A stretch of 7,353 nucleotides of DNA, taken from positions 1 to 7,353 of the forward strand of contig CANGZO010000114.1 in NCBI GenBank assembly GCA_947458305.1, written 5' to 3'. Under the pieces are notes generated by a model that worked only from the letters and a program-made list of their open reading frames with translations, had not been told where the DNA came from and searched no databases. A program made the translations under genes and the position numbers. This document shows positions 1 to 6,097 of the stretch, one piece after another. Numbering within the stretch: position 1 is the first letter of the stretch; each line of letters begins with the position of its first letter. The DNA comes from Comamonadaceae bacterium. GTDB lineage: Bacteria > Pseudomonadota > Gammaproteobacteria > Burkholderiales > Burkholderiaceae_C.

Positions 1-215
1 GTGCTGAAGGCGCAGCCACCGCCAATGGGGCGTTGCCACCAGGGCAGGGCACGGCTGGCCTCGGCTGCAGCGCCCGATGCAATGGGCTCGACCCACAGCG
101 GTACCAGCGATTGGGTTCGCAATTGCCCGCGCGCTGTTTTCAGGCTGTCGGCCTCCAGCGTGCCTTTGCGCAGGGCACCATCGGCTTGCAGGGCTTCAAA
201 ACGGTAAGCGGGCAT
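1..215 (-). CDS. gspF: GspF, T2SS inner-membrane platform protein (partial, N-terminal 71 codons)
   Basis: GspF is the polytopic inner-membrane platform protein of the type II secretion system; it contacts the GspE ATPase and helps add pseudopilins to the pseudopilus. Only the first 71 codons lie in the window and the frame stays open to the left edge. Translating the minus strand from ATG 215-213 gives MPAYRFEALQADGALRKG, then a stretch with ADSLKTARGQLRTQSLVPLWVEP, which is the typical GspF opening: a short beta-rich segment, a small residue-rich helix (A-x-A-R-x-x-L-R) and an 'L-x-P-L-x-V' strand. The last visible residues (GGCAFST) lead into the point where the first cytoplasmic T2SSF domain normally begins. 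The start lies 10 bases after the mipA-like stop, with a weak GAGA about 8 bases upstream of the ATG. Its position after gspE and the mipA-like gene supports the call. No transmembrane segment is visible because the sequence ends too early. Confidence 0.9.
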   Translation of the reverse strand, partial: MPAYRFEALQADGALRKGTLEADSLKTARGQLRTQSLVPLWVEPIASGAAAEASRALPWWQRPIGGGCAFS

Positions 216-225
216 GGGGCAAATC

Positions 226-1098
226 TCAACGGCTGAAGTAAAGCAAGCCGAGCTGGCCTTGCCAGCTCAGGCTTCGAGGGCTGATGGTTTGCACTTGTCC
301 TAAGGGGCGTGAACTGCCCAGAGTGCCAAACCAAGCCCATTGGGGTGTCAGGGCGTAGCGGTAACTCATGCCCACACCCAGCGAGCCTAGCCCTGAATGC
401 CAAGGCTCTGCCGGGGCGGGTGCTTTGCGCCACTGGGTGGCCCAGTGGTCGGCGGTGGCCCAATTCAATCCGGCACTGAGGCTGAGGGCGCTGCGATCGC
501 TCAAAGGCAGGCCATACGCGGCCCCCACCGACAAGGTGGTGCCATCGCCTCGGTCCATCAGGTCTTGCGTCAGGTCGCTGCCCAGTGACCAATGCCGGTC
601 GAGTTTGTAATTCACGCTCACCCGGCCCCGCAGGGTGTTCTGCCCGGAAGAAAAGCCATCGAAAGAGCTGTTGTCTTGGAGGTTTTGCACGCGCAAAGAC
701 AAGCCCACTTTCAGCCGATCATCGTCCCGCCATTGGTAAGCCAGGTTTGACTCTTTGCGGTAACCGCTGAAACTCAACCACTCGGTGCCTGTGGGGTGAC
801 CGATGCGCCAACGCCCGTAGCGTAAACCCAGTATGGGTCGCAAATTCACGGTGGTGCTGGCGTCCACGGTCTCGCGGCCTTGAAGCTTGACGCCCAAGGT
901 GTACAGCCATCGGCTGGCTGGGGCATCGCTCGCTAGGGTTGTGGCCGCGGGTGCCGTTGCTGTTTCGGGTTTGGATTTCGGTTCGGGTTCGGGTGTGGCT
1001 TCTGTCGCAGCAAAAGAAGCAGCACTCCACGCCAGCAGACCCCCAGCACCCAGTGCCCAAAGCCATGGGTGCATGCGAAAAGCGTGTGTGTAGGTCAT
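226..1098 (-). CDS. MipA/OmpV-family outer-membrane protein embedded in the gsp operon
   Basis: This 290-residue protein is a probable outer-membrane beta-barrel. A signal peptide is visible: a short positive start, a hydrophobic core around residues 11-29 and a likely cut after SAASFA (residue 30). A Pro/Glu/Lys/Thr-rich linker follows (about 33-60). The rest consists of alternating strands, with segments resembling the MipA/OmpV family: NLRPILGLRYGRWRIG (85-100), VNYKLDRHWSLGSDLTQDL (162-180) followed by a Gly-rich turn, and LSAGLNWATADHW (207-219). MipA of E. coli scaffolds murein hydrolase MltA and a peptidoglycan synthase; whether this homologue does so is unknown. It lies 6 bases after gspE and 10 bases before gspF, so it is very probably co-transcribed with them. 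ATG 1098 is chosen as the first start after gspE; Met9 (ATG 1074) would also leave a workable signal peptide. No strong ribosome binding site is seen for either. The last residues are LLYFSR, so the usual terminal aromatic residue is displaced. Family membership is likely; the function is open. Confidence 0.75.
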   Translation of the reverse strand: MTYTHAFRMHPWLWALGAGGLLAWSAASFAATEATPEPEPKSKPETATAPAATTLASDAPASRWLYTLGVKLQGRETVDASTTVNLRPILGLRYGRWRIGHPTGTEWLSFSGYRKESNLAYQWRDDDRLKVGLSLRVQNLQDNSSFDGFSSGQNTLRGRVSVNYKLDRHWSLGSDLTQDLMDRGDGTTLSVGAAYGLPLSDRSALSLSAGLNWATADHWATQWRKAPAPAEPWHSGLGSLGVGMSYRYALTPQWAWFGTLGSSRPLGQVQTISPRSLSWQGQLGLLYFSR

Positions 1099-1104
1099 CA
1101 GGGC

Positions 1105-2511
1105 TCAGTCGCGCGTCACGCGCAGCAACTCTTCGGCACTGGTCACGCCCGCATCGACCAAACGCTGACCGTCTTCACGCATCAACACCATGCCTTGCGC
1201 CAAAGCGGTGGCCCGCAAGTCGGCTTCGGCCGCGCGGTTGTGGATTTGCGCGCGGATCTCATCGCTGGCCACCAACAACTCGAACACGCCCGTGCGCCCG
1301 GCGTAACCGGTGTGGCCACAGGCATCGCAGCCTGCGCCCTCACAAGCGTTGCAGCGTTTGCGCACCAAGCGCTGGGCCAGCACCCCCAAGAGCGAGGAGC
1401 TGAGCAAAAACGGCTCAACCCCCATGTCGATCAAGCGGTTGACCGCACTGGCTGCGTCGTTGGTGTGCAGCGTGGCCAGCACCAAGTGGCCCGTCAGCGA
1501 CGCTTGGATGGCGATTTGCGCGGTCTCGTGGTCGCGGATCTCACCGATCATGATCACGTCCGGGTCTTGCCGCAAGATGGCCCGCAGCGCCTTGGCAAAG
1601 CTCAAATCGATCTTGTTGTTCACCTGCGTTTGACCGACACCGGGCAACTCGTATTCGATCGGGTCTTCCACCGTCATGATGTTGTTGCGCGTGGCGTCCA
1701 GCCGCTGCAGCGCCGCATACAGGCTGGTGGTTTTGCCCGAACCGGTGGGGCCCGTGACCAGCAAGATGCCGTGCGGCTGGCCAATCAGTTGGTCTATTTG
1801 CGCCAGCACGCGCCCTTGCATGCCTACCGCCTCCAGGGTCAAACGCGCCTCGCTCTTGTCCAGCAAGCGCAACACCGCGCGTTCGCCGTGGGCGCTGGGC
1901 AGGGTCGAGACGCGCACGTCTACCGCTCGCGAGCCCAAGCGCAGGCTGATGCGGCCGTCTTGCGGCAAACGTTTTTCTGCGATGTCGAGTTCGGCCATGA
2001 TTTTCAGGCGCGAAATCAGTGCGGCATGCAGCGCCCGGTTCGGTTGTACAACCTCGCGCAGCGTACCGTCTATGCGAAAGCGCACACTCGAGTGGCGTTC
2101 ATAGGGTTCGATGTGGATGTCGCTGGCGCCATCGCGGGCCGCTTGCGTGAGCAAGGCGTTGAGCATGCGGATGATGGGTGCGTCGTCGCTGGCCTCCAGC
2201 AGGTCTTCCACGGCAGGCAACTCTTGCATCATGCGCGACAGATCGGCCTCGGCCTCCACTTCATTGACCACGGCAGCGGCCATGGACGCCCCGTGCGCTT
2301 GCCCGCCCGAATAGGCTTGGTGAATGCGCTGCGCTAAGTCAGCAGGCGTGCAGGGCTGCAGTTGCAAGCCTTGGCCTGCAAACTTGCGCGTCACTTCCGA
2401 CAAGGCCGAGCGGTCACTGGCGTCGCACAGGCTCAAGGTCAGGCCTTGGCCGTCGCCCTCCAACAGCAACTGGTGCGCACGTGCAAAGGAATAGGGCAAT
2501 GGGTAGGTCAT
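1105..2511 (-). CDS. gspE: GspE, T2SS cytoplasmic traffic ATPase
   Basis: GspE is the hexameric cytoplasmic ATPase whose ATP hydrolysis drives pseudopilus assembly; it is held at the membrane by the cytoplasmic domain of GspL. The 468-residue protein has a short N-terminal domain (about 1-70), a linker, the N2E region with DGASDIHIEP (127-136) and RFRIDGTLREV (144-154), and the RecA-like motor. The motor shows Walker A GPTGSGKT (254-261), the Asp box TVEDPIEY (280-287), the Walker B region DPDVIMIGEIRD (316-327) and the His box TGHLVLATLHTND (340-352). A four-cysteine zinc motif follows at Cys387, Cys390, Cys395 and Cys398, then TGYAGRTGVFE (401-411), the usual sequence after this finger. All catalytic motifs look intact. 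At 468 residues it is somewhat shorter than the roughly 500 of Vibrio EpsE, partly because the loop between the two Cys pairs is only four residues. The start is 15 bases after gspD with no clear Shine-Dalgarno, which suggests translational coupling. Confidence 0.97.
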   Translation of the reverse strand: MTYPLPYSFARAHQLLLEGDGQGLTLSLCDASDRSALSEVTRKFAGQGLQLQPCTPADLAQRIHQAYSGGQAHGASMAAAVVNEVEAEADLSRMMQELPAVEDLLEASDDAPIIRMLNALLTQAARDGASDIHIEPYERHSSVRFRIDGTLREVVQPNRALHAALISRLKIMAELDIAEKRLPQDGRISLRLGSRAVDVRVSTLPSAHGERAVLRLLDKSEARLTLEAVGMQGRVLAQIDQLIGQPHGILLVTGPTGSGKTTSLYAALQRLDATRNNIMTVEDPIEYELPGVGQTQVNNKIDLSFAKALRAILRQDPDVIMIGEIRDHETAQIAIQASLTGHLVLATLHTNDAASAVNRLIDMGVEPFLLSSSLLGVLAQRLVRKRCNACEGAGCDACGHTGYAGRTGVFELLVASDEIRAQIHNRAAEADLRATALAQGMVLMREDGQRLVDAGVTSAEELLRVTRD

Positions 2512-2526
2512 GGCGCGGACCGGGGC

Positions 2527-4719
2527 TCAAGGCTTGGTGGTGGCGGGTGCGGGTGCCGGTGCCGACTGGGTTTGAGGGCCGAGAGCCGGCAGTACCGCCG
2601 AGCCGCTGATGGGCAGCGTGCTGGTGGCCTCTGGTTGGAAGCCCTGTTGGTTGATGCGCATCTGCTCGTAACGGCCTCTGGACAAAGCCTCGGTGGCCGC
2701 ACCATCGCGCACCACCACGGGCCGTAAAAACACCATCAGGTTGGTTTTGTTGCGCCTGCGGGCCTCGGATTTGAAGAGGTTGCCAAAAAACGGCACGTTG
2801 CCAAGGCCGGGAACCTTTTCTTGGCTGTTGTTGGTGTCGTCTTGCAACAAGCCACCCAGCACCACAATGGCGCCGTCTTCGACCAGCACATGCGACTCGA
2901 TGGAGCGTTTGTTGGTGATCAAGCCCGTTGGCGAGTTGGTGGAGTTTTGATCGACGCTGCTGACCTCTTGGTAGATCTGCATTTTCACAGTGCCGTTTTC
3001 GCTGATTTGAGGTTTCACCCGCAGCGTCAGACCCACATCTCTGCGCTCCACGGTGGTGAAGGGGTTGGTCGAGCCGGGTGCGGCACTGGTGAATGAGCCG
3101 GTGATGAAAGGCACGTTTTGGCCAATCACAATCTTGGCCTCTTCGTTGTCCAGCGTGAGCAAATTGGGTGTCGACAAGACATTGCTGTTTTTGTCAGTTT
3201 GCAAAAAACGAGCAACGGCCCCCAAGGCCAAGGCACCATTGCGTTGCTGGCCCACTGCCACATTCAGCCCCGTGGGCGCCACCAGCGTGCCGGCCGCGGC
3301 ACCTGCGGCAATGTTCAACAAGTTGGTGTTGCCGGTGCCAAAGTTGGTGCCCAACAGACCCACCGTGTTGCTGCCGGTGCCTGTGCCACTCATCCACTGC
3401 ACCCCAAATTGGGCCGCTTTGTCGGCACTGACTTCGGCAATCAAACTCTCGACAAACACCTGCGCCCTGCGCTGGTCCAGCATGTCAATCACCGCACGCA
3501 ATTGGCGGTACTGAGGCTCTGGCGCCGTGATGATCAAGGCGTTGGTGGCCGGGTCGGCCTGGATCTGGCCACCGGTTGACACCTGTGGGGTGGCGGTGTT
3601 TTGGCCGAGCGTGCTGCCCGTGGGCGCAGGTGGGGTGCTGGGCAAGCTGCTGCTGATGTTGCCGGGCAAACCTGTGTTGCCCTGTGCCGACATGGCTGCC
3701 CGCAAAGTCACGGCCAGTTTGGTGGCATCGGCGTTCTTCAGGTACACCACATGGATGTTGCCGCTGGCTGCACGCGCACCGGTGGCGCTGGGCTGGTCCA
3801 GTTGCACCACCAAGCTGCGCACCAGCGATAAACGGGCGGGGTTGGCGGCGCGGATGATCAAGGAGTTGGTGCGTACCTCGGGCAGCACCGTGGTCCTGAA
3901 GCCGGTGTCGGTCTGTCCTTGGACGGGGGGAGCGCCAGCAACAGCACCCGCGGCTGCGCCCGAATCGATCAGGCGCTGCACCATGGGTGCCAGTTCGCCC
4001 GCGATGCCGTGCTGCAGGCGGATCACCTCCACCCCGGTGGCGTTGGCCACGTCGAGCGCCGCGATGATGCGGCCCAGTCTTTGCAGGTTGTCACTGTAGT
4101 CGGTGATCACCAAAGCATTGGTACCCGGGTTCACGTTGATGGTGTTGTTGGGGCTGATGAGCGGCCTGAGTACGGGCACCAGGTTGTTGGCGTTTTCGTG
4201 GTTGAGCTGAAAAATCTGCGTCACGATTTGCCCGCTCTTGACGGGCGCAGCCCCTGCTGTGACGGTGCTGCTTTGCAGTTTGGCCTCGGCTTCGGGCAGC
4301 ACCGTGTACAAACCGGCCGACTCCACCAGGGCAAAGCCCTGCGTGCGCAGCTGCGCTGCAAACAAACGCAGAGCTTGGGCGGGCGGCACGGGCACGGTGC
4401 TGGACAGCGTCATCGTGCCTTTCACGCGCGGGTCCACCACCACATTGGCGCCCGACAAAGTGGCCACCGTGCGGGCCACCGCGTCGATTTCGGCATTGAC
4501 AAAGTTGAGTGTCACCGGCTCTTTGCGAGCGGCTTGGGCCAACACCGAGGGCGCGCACAAAGCCATGGCGGTCATGCAGGCCAGCACCAACACCGGCTGT
4601 CGCCAGCGCACCGCCCGAGACAACAACAGGGGGCTGGGGGTGGAGAAGGGGTGGTGTGTATGGGTGTGCATGGCAGGGTGCATGTCTGGGTGCATGGGGT
4701 GTGGATGAAGCGGGTTCAT
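2527..4719 (-). CDS. gspD: GspD, T2SS outer-membrane secretin
   Basis: GspD forms the multimeric outer-membrane channel for folded exoproteins. From ATG 4719 it is 730 residues. A histidine-rich segment (1-30) precedes a signal peptide with basic residues at 35-40, a hydrophobic core at 42-60 and a likely cut near VLAQA (59-63). Then come N0 (about 68-140, with VDPRVKGT at 95-102), N1 (about 165-225), N2 (about 230-310), N3 (about 320-415, carrying a Gly/Ser/Pro-rich insert at 347-385) and the secretin domain (about 418-670). Secretin hallmarks are VFVESLIAEV (421-430), VIGQNVPFITG (531-541), LGGLLQDD (621-628) and the signature VPGLGNVPFFGNLF (636-649) ending LMVFLRPVVV (661-670). A 60-residue Ala/Pro/Thr/Gln-rich tail follows. 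The start codon overlaps the gspN stop (ATGA, 4716-4719), which favours this start by coupling. No Shine-Dalgarno is seen, and Met9, Met13, Met17 or GTG at Val38 are alternatives. Family call is certain; the exact start is not. Confidence 0.97.
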   Translation of the reverse strand: MNPLHPHPMHPDMHPAMHTHTHHPFSTPSPLLLSRAVRWRQPVLVLACMTAMALCAPSVLAQAARKEPVTLNFVNAEIDAVARTVATLSGANVVVDPRVKGTMTLSSTVPVPPAQALRLFAAQLRTQGFALVESAGLYTVLPEAEAKLQSSTVTAGAAPVKSGQIVTQIFQLNHENANNLVPVLRPLISPNNTINVNPGTNALVITDYSDNLQRLGRIIAALDVANATGVEVIRLQHGIAGELAPMVQRLIDSGAAAGAVAGAPPVQGQTDTGFRTTVLPEVRTNSLIIRAANPARLSLVRSLVVQLDQPSATGARAASGNIHVVYLKNADATKLAVTLRAAMSAQGNTGLPGNISSSLPSTPPAPTGSTLGQNTATPQVSTGGQIQADPATNALIITAPEPQYRQLRAVIDMLDQRRAQVFVESLIAEVSADKAAQFGVQWMSGTGTGSNTVGLLGTNFGTGNTNLLNIAAGAAAGTLVAPTGLNVAVGQQRNGALALGAVARFLQTDKNSNVLSTPNLLTLDNEEAKIVIGQNVPFITGSFTSAAPGSTNPFTTVERRDVGLTLRVKPQISENGTVKMQIYQEVSSVDQNSTNSPTGLITNKRSIESHVLVEDGAIVVLGGLLQDDTNNSQEKVPGLGNVPFFGNLFKSEARRRNKTNLMVFLRPVVVRDGAATEALSRGRYEQMRINQQGFQPEATSTLPISGSAVLPALGPQTQSAPAPAPATTKP
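4660..4695 (-). repeat. Imperfect 12-base tandem repeat in the 5' end of gspD (about 3 copies)
   Basis: Three 12-base units encode MHPD, MHPA and MHTH (GspD residues 9-20). On the plus strand the 9-mer gggtgcatg occurs at 4676-4684 and again at 4688-4696, exactly 12 bases apart, with a variant gggtgtgcatg at 4662-4672. The flanking residues (HPHP before, THHP after) have similar composition, so the expansion may extend about one unit each way. The repeat lies upstream of the signal-peptide core, within the N-terminal extension of the secretin. Confidence 0.7.
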
Positions 4720-5555
4720 CCCAAAGAGAGCAAGCTGCGCGCGCCTTGTCGGCGGCCCAGAATGTTCAACAGGTTATCAAAAGCAGCCTCGTGGCCTTCT
4801 TGGGCGCTGGCCTCGCCAGTAAAGCGCAGGCGTTGACCCACCCATTGGCCTTGACCCGACAGCATCAAGGGCCCTTGCAGGGTGCTCAGCTGCAAGTTGG
4901 GTGTGGCGGTGCCCTCGGGCGTGCCCGACAGCTGAATCCGGTAACTGCCCATGGGCTTGACCGGACTCAAGCGCGAGGACATGTTTTGCAGGCTCAATTC
5001 AAGCTGCCCTTGCATTTGCATGCGGCCTTGCGCCCAATGCAGTTGCACCGAGCGGGTGTTCAGCTGCAACTGGCCATCGGCTTGCAAGGTGTTCCAAGGC
5101 GCGCCCAGGCCCGTTAACAAAGCAGCAGGCCAGACCGAGGCGTGGTCGCCCACCTGAACTTGCAAGCTGTTCCAGCCCAGGCCCACTTGCACGCTGGCGG
5201 CTTGGGTCATGCAGCAGTCGGCTTGCCAGCCCCAACGCGCACCGTTCCAGCTGGGGGTCAGTGTCCAGTGCAAGCGGCCTGGCAAGGCCTGTGGGTCTCG
5301 GCTGCCCGCGCCGCCGCTCAGCACCAACTGCGCAGAACCTTGCCACACCGTGCCTCGGGGGTTGAGCCATTGCACTTGGCCTTGGCTGGCCTGGTGGACG
5401 CCCCATGCCAGCCAGCGAGCAGGCGCCCACACCGCCAAGGCCAAGCCCATGCCCAAGAGCGTGCCCCACACGGCATGGCGCCAAACCGGTCGCGCGCCCA
5501 CAGCCGCGGCTTGGCGCAGGCCAGTTGGGGTTGATGGGCGCAGGCTTATGGGCAT
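4716..5555 (-). CDS. gspN: GspN, T2SS accessory inner-membrane protein
   Basis: GspN is a bitopic inner-membrane protein found in a subset of T2SS loci; its role is not well settled, and it is thought to support the inner-membrane assembly. The 279-residue product has a basic cytoplasmic N-terminus (to about residue 27), one membrane segment (about 28-45) and a periplasmic domain of repeated amphipathic beta strands. Recognisable family segments are WAPARWLAWGVHQASQGQV (43-61), NPRGTVWQGSAQLVL (65-79) and the C-terminal stretch around GQRLRFTGEA (240-249) and FDNLLNILGRRQGARS (259-274). An adjacent cysteine pair occurs at 114-115 in the periplasmic part. The start is 5 bases after the gspM stop and the stop overlaps the gspD start (ATGA). 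No Shine-Dalgarno is evident, so translation probably depends on the upstream gene. The position between gspM and gspD fits the Burkholderiales arrangement as I recall it. Confidence 0.92.
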   Translation of the reverse strand: MPISLRPSTPTGLRQAAAVGARPVWRHAVWGTLLGMGLALAVWAPARWLAWGVHQASQGQVQWLNPRGTVWQGSAQLVLSGGAGSRDPQALPGRLHWTLTPSWNGARWGWQADCCMTQAASVQVGLGWNSLQVQVGDHASVWPAALLTGLGAPWNTLQADGQLQLNTRSVQLHWAQGRMQMQGQLELSLQNMSSRLSPVKPMGSYRIQLSGTPEGTATPNLQLSTLQGPLMLSGQGQWVGQRLRFTGEASAQEGHEAAFDNLLNILGRRQGARSLLSLG

Positions 5556-5560
5556 GGTGT

Positions 5561-6097
5561 TCAGGGCAAGCGCAGCACCAAAGTGCCTTGCCAGAGCACT
5601 TCGTTGGTCGCGGAACTGTTGGCCTGTTGCGGTTGAGCCTGTTGCATTTGGGCTTTGTGGGGCAAGGTTTGGGCGTGCTCACGCGCTTGGCTCAGCCAGC
5701 GGGCCATGGCCAATGCCGGGGCCGCTTCGACACGCAAAGTCACGTCGTCGCCCGTCAGGCTGAGCTTGGCATTGGGCCCCAAATCAGCCAGATTTTTTTC
5801 CAGCCATTGCGTCGCTTCGGCGCGCGAAACGGTCGATGGTTTTTGCAGGCCTTTGGCTTGCGCTTGCCACTGCAGCATGCGTTGGGTTTGGCTGTCGAGT
5901 GCAGCTTGGCGTGCGGGGGCCTCTTGCCAAGTGCGCCATGCCGGGGCCCATGCCCACTGCCACACCACCACCACCGCCAGCAAGAAGGCCGCAATGCGCA
6001 ACAGGGTTTGTTCGCGGGGGCTGCGTGCATCCCACGCCTGACGCCAAGCTTGGGATGCGCTTTTTTGCGCCGCTTGCCATGGGGTGTGTGGGCTCAT
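5561..6097 (-). CDS. gspM: GspM, T2SS inner-membrane assembly protein
   Basis: GspM is a small bitopic inner-membrane protein that pairs with GspL through its periplasmic ferredoxin-like domain and stabilises the platform. From ATG 6097 it has 178 residues: a short cytoplasmic tail with the family-typical W-D-A-R-S-P-R-E-Q (22-30), one membrane helix (about 32-50), a probable coiled or helical stretch (about 52-85) and a small periplasmic alpha/beta domain (about 88-178) ending in LVLRLP. A Gln/Ala-rich loop at 149-160 separates the last helix from the final strands. The frame is open upstream to an ATG at 6256, but ATG 6097 is preferred: it overlaps the gspL stop (ATGA, 6094-6097), has a GGAGG 7 bases upstream, and begins just before the conserved N-terminal motif. 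The longer start would add 53 low-similarity residues lying inside gspL. Confidence 0.93.
   Translation of the reverse strand: MSPHTPWQAAQKSASQAWRQAWDARSPREQTLLRIAAFLLAVVVVWQWAWAPAWRTWQEAPARQAALDSQTQRMLQWQAQAKGLQKPSTVSRAEATQWLEKNLADLGPNAKLSLTGDDVTLRVEAAPALAMARWLSQAREHAQTLPHKAQMQQAQPQQANSSATNEVLWQGTLVLRLP

Noticed and set aside
216..225. Possible terminator or promoter between the mipA-like gene and gspF
   Set aside because: The gap is only 10 bases, with no hairpin or T-run; it can hold nothing more than a weak ribosome binding site.
140..592. Minus-strand open frame (150 codons) overlapping the mipA-like gene and gspF start
   Set aside because: It is in another frame across two better-supported genes on the same strand, with Pro/Arg/His-rich sequence and no domain.
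1069..2337. Long plus-strand open frame (422 codons) opposite gspE
   Set aside because: It lies wholly antisense to gspE, which has every ATPase motif. Its translation is rich in His, Gln, Arg and Ala with no recognisable domain, as expected for the reverse frame of a GC-rich gene.
3919..4836. Plus-strand open frame (305 codons) opposite gspD and the end of gspN
   Set aside because: It is antisense to the N-terminal half of the secretin, has a His/Gly/Arg-rich composition with no domain or ribosome binding site, and crosses the gspN/gspD junction.
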